Assembly (NCBI GenBank): GCA_031289065.1
Contig: JAITQI010000170.1
Span: 1 to 10,482 of the forward strand
DNA length: 10,482 bases
From: Oscillospiraceae bacterium
GTDB taxonomy: Bacteria; Bacillota; Clostridia; Oscillospirales; UBA929
Direction of reading: 5' to 3'
The position numbers and the translations under genes were made by a program. Under the pieces are notes generated by a model that searched no databases, was not told the origin of the DNA, and saw only the letters and a list, made by a program, of their open reading frames with translations. Shown in pieces: positions 5,676 to 10,482 of the stretch; positions within the stretch are counted from its first letter, which is position 1, and every line of letters starts with the position of its first letter.

Positions 5676-7370
5676 ATGCCTTTATATGAAACCTACGTGG
5701 GCCGCCACCGGGACGACTTCGCCACCCTGGAGGACCTGCGGCAAAATTACAAACTTTCCTGGCCGGAGGACTTCAACTTCGCCTACGACTGCCTGGACAA
5801 GCTGGCCGTCGACACCCCCGACGCCCGGGCCATGGTCTGGGTCTCCCGAAACGGCGAGGCCCGGGAATTCACCTTCGCCGACATCAAACGCCTCACCGAC
5901 AAAACAGCCAACTGGCTGTCCGCCCAAGGCGTGGGCAAAGGCGACATGGTCATGCTGGTGCTGGGCCGGGCCTATCAATTCTGGTACGCCCTGCTGGCGC
6001 TGCACAAGCTGGGCGCGGTGGCCGTCCCCGCCACCACCCTGCTGACCCAAAAAGATTATGTCTACCGCTTCAACGCCGGGGACATCAAAATGGTGCTGGC
6101 CAGCGGCGACGGCGACGTCACCCGGCACATCGACGCGGCCCTGCCCGAATGCCCCACCGTGACCCTCAAAGCCGTCATCCGGCGGGACGCCCCCGAAGGC
6201 GGCTGGCTGGACTTCGACCGCGGCGTGGAAGCCGCCTCCGAAACCTTCGTCCGCCCGACGCCCCACAACAAGGCCACCGACCTGATGCTCATGGCCTTCT
6301 CCTCGGGCACCACCGGCTACCCCAAAATGGTGGCCCACGATTTCACCTACCCCCTGGGGCACATCCTCACCGGCTGCTTTTGGCACCGGTGCGTCGAAGG
6401 GGGGCTGCACTTCACCATCTCGGACACGGGCTGGCTGAAATCCCTGTGGGGCAAGCTGTATGGCCAGTGGCTGGGCGGAAGCGCCGTGCTGGTGTACGAC
6501 TTTGACAGGTTCTCCGCCCCCGACATTCTCGACAAGGTCGCCGCCCATCACGTGACCACCTTCTGCGCCCCGCCCACCATGTACCGCTACATCGTCAAGG
6601 AGGAACTGGCCCACTGGGATCTGTCCGCCCTGCGGCATGTCGCCACGGCGGGCGAGGCCCTCAACCCCGAGGTCTACTCCAACTTCTACCGCCAGACCGG
6701 CCTGAAAATCTTCGAGGGCTTCGGCCAGACCGAAACCACCATCTGCTGCTTCACCGTGGCCCCCTGGATGCAGCCCCGCCTGGGTTCCATGGGCCTGCCC
6801 TGCCCCGGCTACGACATGGTGATCTGCGACGCCGACGGCGCGGAGGTCAGCGCCGGGGTGACCGGGGAGATTTGTATCCGCGCCGACCGAACCGGCGGCG
6901 TCAAACCGGCCGGCATGTTCTCCGGCTACTACCGCGACCCCGAAGCCACCGCCCGGGCCTGGCACGACGGTCTGTACCACACCGGCGACACCGCCTACCG
7001 GGACGAAATGGGCTTCCTGTGGTACGTGGGCCGGGTGGACGACGTGATCAAATCCTCCGGCTACCGCATCGGCCCCTTCGAGGTGGAGTCGGCCCTCATG
7101 GAGCACCCGGCGGTGCTGGAATGCGCTGTCACCGGCGTCCCCGACCCGGACCGCGGCTTCGCCGTCAAGGCCACCATTGTCCTCGGCAAGGGTTTCGAGC
7201 CCTCCGACGAATTGACCCGCGCCCTGCAAAACCACGTCAAAAAGGTCACCGCCCCCTACAAATATCCCCGCGTCGTGGTCTACACAGACGCCCTCCCCAA
7301 GACAATCAGCGGCAAAATCCGCCGGGTGGAAATCCGCGAACAGGACGCGCAGACAGAAGACAGAAAGTAA
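5676..7370 (+). CDS. AMP-forming acyl-CoA synthetase (acetyl/medium-chain, MACS-like)
   Basis: A 564-residue adenylate-forming ligase that makes an acyl-AMP and then an acyl-CoA from a free carboxylic acid, ATP and CoA. Visible core motifs: P-loop SSGTTGYPK (209-217), TGWLKSLWGKLYG (251-263) as in acetyl/medium-chain synthetases, GFGQTETT (348-355), YHTGD (434-438), the hinge region GRVDDVIKSSGYRIGPFEVE (452-471), and the C-terminal PKTISGKIRR (541-550) with catalytic Lys547. Length and motif spacing fit the MACS/AcsM group rather than the longer Acs. The substrate cannot be read from sequence; short branched-chain or aryl acids are plausible because the operon is T-box controlled. The start is ATG 5676 with GGAGGG 8 nt upstream; the frame is open earlier but overlaps the regulator. 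The C-terminal QTEDRK tail is made by two units of the 7-bp repeat also found in the ABC-F gene. Confidence 0.92.
   Translation: MPLYETYVGRHRDDFATLEDLRQNYKLSWPEDFNFAYDCLDKLAVDTPDARAMVWVSRNGEAREFTFADIKRLTDKTANWLSAQGVGKGDMVMLVLGRAYQFWYALLALHKLGAVAVPATTLLTQKDYVYRFNAGDIKMVLASGDGDVTRHIDAALPECPTVTLKAVIRRDAPEGGWLDFDRGVEAASETFVRPTPHNKATDLMLMAFSSGTTGYPKMVAHDFTYPLGHILTGCFWHRCVEGGLHFTISDTGWLKSLWGKLYGQWLGGSAVLVYDFDRFSAPDILDKVAAHHVTTFCAPPTMYRYIVKEELAHWDLSALRHVATAGEALNPEVYSNFYRQTGLKIFEGFGQTETTICCFTVAPWMQPRLGSMGLPCPGYDMVICDADGAEVSAGVTGEICIRADRTGGVKPAGMFSGYYRDPEATARAWHDGLYHTGDTAYRDEMGFLWYVGRVDDVIKSSGYRIGPFEVESALMEHPAVLECAVTGVPDPDRGFAVKATIVLGKGFEPSDELTRALQNHVKKVTAPYKYPRVVVYTDALPKTISGKIRRVEIREQDAQTEDRK
7352..7365. 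repeat. Two-unit copy of the GACAGAA heptamer at the synthetase 3' end
   Basis: Two exact tandem GACAGAA units end 2 bp before the TAA. They encode the last residues, T-E-D-R-K, matching the Q-K-T-E-D-R unit of the ABC-F insert. An inverted partial copy, TTCCGTC-TGTC, lies at 7421-7431 just past the terminator. Confidence 0.7.
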
Positions 7371-7387
7371 CGGACGTTCGGAACAAC

Positions 7388-7422
7388 AAAACGAGAAGGG
7401 GGCTATGCCCCCTTCTCGTTTT
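7388..7422. terminator. Intrinsic terminator of the regulator/acyl-CoA synthetase operon
   Basis: A perfect 16-bp stem: AAAACGAGAAGGGGGC (7388-7403) and its complement (7407-7422) around a TAT loop, starting 17 nt after the synthetase stop. The descending arm ends in TTTT and the ascending arm begins AAAA, so it could act in both directions. Confidence 0.92.
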
Positions 7423-7454
7423 CCGTCTGTCAAAAAGCCGCCACCCATTCAATC

Positions 7455-7500
7455 GCCGCGCAGCGGCACCGCAATTTTTAATTCTTCATTTTTCATTTCA
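7455..7500. repeat. Small hairpin plus AT-rich 7-bp repeat array
   Basis: GCCGC-GCA-GCGGC (7455-7467) is followed by an AT-rich array of degenerate 7-bp units, TTTTTAA, TTCTTCA, TTTTTCA, TTTCACC (7475-7502), of consensus TTYTTMA. The stretch is sharply AT-rich against its surroundings and lies between the synthetase terminator and the LytTR gene. It could be a dispersed intergenic repeat or an upstream element of the LytTR promoter. Confidence 0.45.
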
Positions 7501-7518
7501 CCCCTCCGCCCTCTCCCC

Positions 7519-7547
7519 TTTTATTTGCCTCCACTTTCCTGTATAAT
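7519..7547 (+). promoter_or_regulatory. Possible promoter of the LytTR-DUF3021 unit
   Basis: A perfect -10 TATAAT at 7542-7547 has only a weak TTTTAT (7519-7524) at the -35 position with a 17-bp spacer. A poor -35 is what one expects of an activator-dependent promoter. No copy of the ACAGCTTaCC-like element found upstream of the exporter is seen here. Confidence 0.5.
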
Positions 7548-7586
7548 ACCCTCAGACAACCACAAACAACCGGGGGGTGCGCGGCG

Positions 7587-8021
7587 TTGAAAATTGTCAT
7601 TGAAGAACCGCGGGACGACGAAGAGGAACAAATCATCGTCAGATGCCGCCAGATGACCCCCGATCTTCTCCGTATGCTCGCCCTGTTGAAAGCGCAGGAC
7701 GCGCTTGTCGCTTATGACGGCGCTGAAATTCACCGTGTCCAGACGGCGGACGTCTACTACATCGAAGTGGTGGACAACAAGACCTTCCTCTATTACAAGG
7801 ACAAGGTGTATGAGTCGAAGCAAAAGCTGTACGAGCTGGAAGAGGCTCTCTCCAACAGCGATTTTTTGCGGGTGTCAAAGTCGGTAATCTTGAACCTGCG
7901 CAAGGTAAGGACGCTCAGCCCCGCGTTGAGCGGACGGTTTGAAACCACGCTGGACAACGGCGAAAAGGTCATTATTTCAAGGCAGTACATCGGCGACCTG
8001 AAAAAAAGACTTGGGATTTAG
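7587..8021 (+). CDS. LytTR-domain DNA-binding regulator (no receiver domain)
   Basis: A 144-residue protein with a short N-terminal region (1-40, rich in Asp and Glu near the start) and a LytTR DNA-binding domain at about 42-143. Typical LytTR features are VYYIEVVDNKTFLYYKDKVY (56-75), the FLRVSKSVILNLRKVRTL strand-helix-strand (93-110) and the C-terminal VIISRQYIGDLKKRL (128-142). It has no phosphoacceptor receiver domain, so it is not a normal response regulator. Stand-alone LytTR proteins paired with a membrane protein form LytTR regulatory systems such as HdrRM and BrsRM of streptococci, where the membrane protein inhibits the regulator. The start is TTG 7587, supported by GGGGGGTG at 7572-7579 (7-nt spacing); the next in-frame ATG would cut 22 residues without harming the LytTR domain. 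The DUF3021 gene follows after 11 nt. Confidence 0.9.
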   Translation: MKIVIEEPRDDEEEQIIVRCRQMTPDLLRMLALLKAQDALVAYDGAEIHRVQTADVYYIEVVDNKTFLYYKDKVYESKQKLYELEEALSNSDFLRVSKSVILNLRKVRTLSPALSGRFETTLDNGEKVIISRQYIGDLKKRLGI

Positions 8022-8032
8022 GAGGCGGTAAC

Positions 8033-8464
8033 ATGCGTACGGAAGAGCTGTTAACAACGATGCTTCGTTCCTTTTTTGTGATCACCACGGGCGTTGTCCT
8101 GTCCATGTATGTGTTTTGCCTGATCTTCGCGCCGGAGGCCAGCTTTTCTCTCGCCGACCTCGGACGGATCCTGCTCATGTCCCTGGTCAGCGACCTGACC
8201 TATGTCATCCACTACGCCCGGAAGGAACTGAGCAAAAAGCAGATGCTGCTCCGCACCGTGCTTCACGCCGCGGCGCTGGCGGTCGTGCTTCTCTTTCTGG
8301 CCCGGGCTTGGGCCTGGGTCAACCTCGACAGCGTAGCGCAGGTTGCCGTGTTCCTGGCGCTTGTGGCCGGCGTGTACGCCGCCGTTTCCGCGGTCGGCCT
8401 CTATCGGGACAAAAAGCTGGCCGACAAGCTCAACGACCGCCTGCAAAAGCGCTACCACTCATAA
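8033..8464 (+). CDS. DUF3021 four-helix membrane protein, likely LytTR partner
   Basis: A 143-residue integral membrane protein with four predicted helices at about 12-32, 42-60, 73-93 and 101-122, and a basic cytoplasmic tail ending in DKLNDRLQKRYHS. Size, helix layout and position directly after a LytTR gene match the DUF3021 family. By analogy with HdrM and BrsM, it is likely to hold the LytTR regulator inactive at the membrane until some envelope signal releases it; this is inference from gene pairing. The ribosome binding site AGGAGGCGG (starting at about 8020) overlaps the LytTR stop codon, so the pair is cotranscribed and probably translated at linked rates. A perfect hairpin terminator follows 16 nt after its stop. 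Confidence 0.85.
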   Translation: MRTEELLTTMLRSFFVITTGVVLSMYVFCLIFAPEASFSLADLGRILLMSLVSDLTYVIHYARKELSKKQMLLRTVLHAAALAVVLLFLARAWAWVNLDSVAQVAVFLALVAGVYAAVSAVGLYRDKKLADKLNDRLQKRYHS

Positions 8465-8480
8465 GCGCCCGCAACCGCCG

Positions 8481-8517
8481 CGGGGGATAAGCTGGTTACA
8501 GCTTATCCCCCGTTTTT
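8481..8517 (+). terminator. Intrinsic terminator of the LytTR-DUF3021 unit
   Basis: A perfect 13-bp stem, CGGGGGATAAGCT (8481-8493) with AGCTTATCCCCCG (8500-8512), around a GGTTAC loop and followed by TTTTT (8513-8517). Its 3' arm contains the first of three 21-bp-spaced repeat elements. Confidence 0.93.
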
Positions 8518-8550
8518 GACAGCTTACCGCCCCGAATCGGCAGCTTGCCG
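8498..8550 (+). promoter_or_regulatory. Three direct repeats at 21-bp spacing, predicted LytTR operator
   Basis: The elements ACAGCTTATCC (8498-8508), ACAGCTTACCG (8519-8529) and GCAGCTTGCCG (8540-8550) start exactly 21 bp apart. The last ends 9 bp before the -35 box of the exporter promoter. LytTR proteins (AgrA, VirR, HdrR, ComE) bind imperfect direct repeats about two helical turns apart just upstream of the -35, often with an ACAGTT-like core, so the geometry and core fit. The neighbouring LytTR protein is the obvious candidate binder. The binding itself is inferred. Confidence 0.75.
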
Positions 8551-8559
8551 TTTACCCCC

Positions 8560-8588
8560 TTGCGGCCCTGAAACGCCTCTGCTATGAT
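8560..8588 (+). promoter_or_regulatory. Exporter operon promoter (extended -10)
   Basis: A -35-like TTGCGG (8560-8565), a 17-bp spacer and a -10 TATGAT (8583-8588) preceded by TGC, an extended -10 signature. Transcription would start near 8595, leaving a leader of under 20 nt that is mostly the AAAGGGG ribosome binding site (8597-8603). The imperfect -35 fits activation by a protein bound at the repeats just upstream. Confidence 0.75.
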
Positions 8589-8611
8589 GGTTTCAGAAAG
8601 GGGCGAACACC

Positions 8612-9526
8612 ATGAACAAAATCATTGAGGTCTCCAACCTGCGAAAAAATTACGGTAGCCTTGCCGCCGTGAAGGACATCAGTTTTTACGTTGAACAGGG
8701 GAAACTGTTTTCCTTTCTCGGCCCCAACGGGGCGGGCAAGTCAACCACCATCGACATCCTGTGCACCCTGACCGCATTCGATGGCGGCGAGGTCTCCATA
8801 AACGGGCTTGACCTCCGCCGTGAAAACCACGCCATCCGGCAAATCATCGGCGTCGTGTTTCAGGACAGCGTGCTCGACGCGCTACTCACCGTGCGGGAAA
8901 ACCTGACCCTCAGAGCCGGGCTGTATACCTCGGACAAGGCCAAGCTCAAGCGCGCCGTATACGCCGCCGCCGCGGCCACCGAACTGGGCGAATTTATCGA
9001 CCGGCCCTACGGCAAGCTCTCCGGCGGCCAGCGGCGCAGGGCGGACATCGCCCGGGCGCTGATCCACACCCCCAAAATCCTGTTCCTCGACGAACCCACC
9101 ACCGGCCTTGACCCGCAAACCCGGAAAAGCATCTGGAACACGATCAAGCAGCTGCAGGCAAGGACAGGCATGACGGTTTTCCTGACCACCCACTACATGG
9201 AGGAAGCCGCCGAATCCGATTACGTCGTCATCCTCGACCACGGCAAAATCGCGGGCAAGGGAACCCCCGCCGAACTGAAAACACGGTATGCCACCGACAC
9301 GCTGAGGCTGGCCGTTTCGGAGGAGGCGGCGCTGCGGCGGACCCTGGGCGAGATGAATCTTGCGTTTGCCGTTTCCCCGGGCGAGTTTGTGGTAAAGCTG
9401 CCCGACACGATGGCGGCGATCCCCATCGTGGAACGGTGCCGGGGCTGTATCAGCGGCTTTCAGGTCTTGCAGGGCACAATGGACGACGCCTTCATCGGCG
9501 TCACGGGAAAGGAGCTTCGGCAATGA
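8612..9526 (+). CDS. ABC transporter ATP-binding protein (DrrA/CcmA-like exporter type)
   Basis: A 304-residue ATPase subunit of an ABC-2-type exporter. Visible motifs: Walker A GPNGAGKST (37-45), Q-loop Gln84 in VVFQDS, signature LSGGQ (136-140), Walker B ILFLDE (156-161), D-loop GLDPQ (165-169) and switch His194 in TTHYMEEA. The C-terminal extension (about 225-304), with no ATPase motifs, is usual in the DrrA/BcrA-like group. The FLGPNGAGKST and LDEPTTGLDP forms also place it there, a group that exports drugs, peptides or lipids; the cargo is unknown. The start is ATG 8612 with AAAGGGG 8 nt upstream. Its stop overlaps the permease start by 4 nt (ATGA), so the two are translationally coupled. 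Confidence 0.93.
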   Translation: MNKIIEVSNLRKNYGSLAAVKDISFYVEQGKLFSFLGPNGAGKSTTIDILCTLTAFDGGEVSINGLDLRRENHAIRQIIGVVFQDSVLDALLTVRENLTLRAGLYTSDKAKLKRAVYAAAAATELGEFIDRPYGKLSGGQRRRADIARALIHTPKILFLDEPTTGLDPQTRKSIWNTIKQLQARTGMTVFLTTHYMEEAAESDYVVILDHGKIAGKGTPAELKTRYATDTLRLAVSEEAALRRTLGEMNLAFAVSPGEFVVKLPDTMAAIPIVERCRGCISGFQVLQGTMDDAFIGVTGKELRQ

Positions 9527-10380
9527 GAATTTTTATGACGCGCAACCTGAAACTGTTCTTCCGCGACAGAAGCGCCGTTTTCTTTTCGCTGTTGGCCGTT
9601 TTCATCATCATCGCGCTGTACGCGGTGTTTTTGGGAGACGTCTGGCTGACCGATTCCATGCGGGATATCCCAAACACCGGCGCCTTGATGAACAGCTGGC
9701 TTGTGGCCGGACTTCTGGCGGTGGCCTCGGTGACCACGACCTTGGGCGCCTTCGGCGTCATGATTGACGACAAGGTCAAAAAAATCGACAAGGATTTCAA
9801 CGCCGCCCCCATCAAACGAAGCAGCGTCACCGGCGGATATATCGCAAGCGCGTTTTTCATCGGCGCGCTGATGTCCCTTGTCACCCTTGTCGCCGCGGAA
9901 ATCTACATCGTCCTCAGCGGCGGCGCGTGGCTTGACCCCCTCGCCTGCGTCAAGGTCTTCCTGCTGGTGCTTTTGACCAGCCTGGCCAATACGTCGATGG
10001 TCTGCCTGATCGTATCCTTCTTTAAAAGCCACAGCGCGTTCAGCACCGCCAGCTCCATCATCGGCACCCTGATCGGGTTTTTGACCGGCATTTACCTGCC
10101 CATCGGGGCCCTGCCCGCGCCGGTGCAAACGGTCATCAAGGTGTTCCCCGTATCCCACGCCGCGTCGCTGTTCCGGCAAGTGCTGATGGAAGAGCCCATG
10201 CGAAGCTCCTTTGAGGGCATACCGGCGAATTACCTGTCCGAATTCAAAGCGCATACGGGCGTGACCTTCCAGCTCGGCGGCTGCGAGATCACCCCCTGGG
10301 TCAGCATTCTGGTTTTGGCGGGCACGGCGGTCGTGTTCTACGGCTTGGCCCTGCTGAACATGTCCCGCAAAAAAAGGTAA
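9523..10380 (+). CDS. ABC-2 type transporter permease
   Basis: A 285-residue permease with six predicted membrane helices at about 17-37, 58-80, 106-131, 142-167, 176-196 and 258-280, and a short basic C-terminus (SRKKR). The layout matches ABC2_membrane permeases: a cytoplasmic N-terminal helix (MRIFMTRNLKLFFRDRSAVF), an amphipathic stretch IDDKVKKIDKDFNAAPIKRS between helices 2 and 3, the GFLTGIYLPIGALP turn, and an external loop (about 222-256) before the last helix. One ATPase and one permease suggest a homodimeric (AB)2 exporter. The start is ATG 9523, with GGAAAGGAG 8 nt upstream, overlapping the ATPase stop; the longer upstream frame lies inside the ATPase gene. A terminator follows 23 nt after the stop. 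Confidence 0.92.
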   Translation: MRIFMTRNLKLFFRDRSAVFFSLLAVFIIIALYAVFLGDVWLTDSMRDIPNTGALMNSWLVAGLLAVASVTTTLGAFGVMIDDKVKKIDKDFNAAPIKRSSVTGGYIASAFFIGALMSLVTLVAAEIYIVLSGGAWLDPLACVKVFLLVLLTSLANTSMVCLIVSFFKSHSAFSTASSIIGTLIGFLTGIYLPIGALPAPVQTVIKVFPVSHAASLFRQVLMEEPMRSSFEGIPANYLSEFKAHTGVTFQLGGCEITPWVSILVLAGTAVVFYGLALLNMSRKKR

Positions 10381-10403
10381 CCCGGCAGCAACACAGGCAA
10401 ACC

Positions 10404-10431
10404 AAAAAAGGGGGCGCAAGCCCCCTTTTTT
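10404..10431. terminator. Terminator of the exporter operon
   Basis: AAAAAAGGGGGC (10404-10415) pairs perfectly with GCCCCCTTTTTT (10420-10431) around a GCAA tetraloop. The stem has a T-run on one side and an A-run on the other, so it may work on both strands. Nothing recognisable follows to the end of the window (10432-10482). Confidence 0.92.
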
Positions 10432-10482
10432 GCTGCGTGCAATCACCCGCCAAAGGTAGCGGACTGAAGACAAACGAAGTTT

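Noticed and set aside
5682..7448. 588-codon open frame on the minus strand opposite the acyl-CoA synthetase
   Set aside because: Antisense shadow of a GC-rich gene: His/Gly/Val-rich composition, no recognised domain, and the plus-strand gene has all its catalytic motifs.
9460..10473. 337-codon minus-strand open frame opposite the permease
   Set aside because: Shadow of the permease; it runs through the exporter terminator and has low-complexity Gly/Gln/Asp content.

Overview
The window looks like chromosomal DNA from a high-GC, anaerobic Gram-positive bacterium of the Clostridia, probably an Oscillospiraceae-type gut or rumen organism. The grounds are GC-rich codons, strong AGGAGG-type ribosome binding sites, a T-box leader with the Firmicutes consensus, a DegV protein, an ABC-F ATPase, a LytTR/DUF3021 pair, and the end of a leucine-rich-repeat protein typical of this group. 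The species cannot be named from the sequence.

Left part (1-4574, minus strand). A housekeeping-like run reads leftward: degV, an ABC-F ATPase, a small flavodoxin, a membrane-anchored YdcF/DUF218 protein and the start of prfA (release factor 1), which runs off the window. The last four genes are tightly packed (gaps of 44 and 27 nt and one 4-nt overlap) and are probably one operon. degV has its own sigma-A-like promoter 46 nt upstream of its start. The ABC-F linker carries an in-frame array of 7-bp repeats. A smaller copy of the same repeat ends the acyl-CoA synthetase gene 5.4 kb away.

Middle (4575-7422, plus strand). The divergent intergenic region holds a relic of a leucine-rich-repeat gene, then a strong promoter and a complete T-box riboswitch (Stem I, CCGUUA element, antiterminator with UGGU acceptor bulge, terminator). 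The T-box controls a two-gene operon: an XRE-cupin regulator and a MACS-type AMP-forming acyl-CoA synthetase. Uncharged-tRNA control of an acyl-CoA synthetase fits a model, which is my inference, in which the cell makes an amino acid by activating a branched-chain or aryl acid and then reductively carboxylating it. The operon ends at a near-perfect terminator.

Right part (7423-10482, plus strand). A LytTR DNA-binding protein and a four-helix DUF3021 membrane protein form one unit that ends at a perfect hairpin terminator. Next comes a two-gene ABC-2-type exporter (ATPase and permease, 4-nt overlap) with its own extended -10 promoter. Directly upstream of that promoter are three copies of an ACAGCTTaCCg-like element at exactly 21-bp spacing, the geometry of LytTR binding sites. 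The simplest reading is a self-contained LytTR regulatory system: membrane protein DUF3021 restrains LytTR, and LytTR switches on the exporter. The exporter ends at a strong terminator, and the last 50 bases show no gene.
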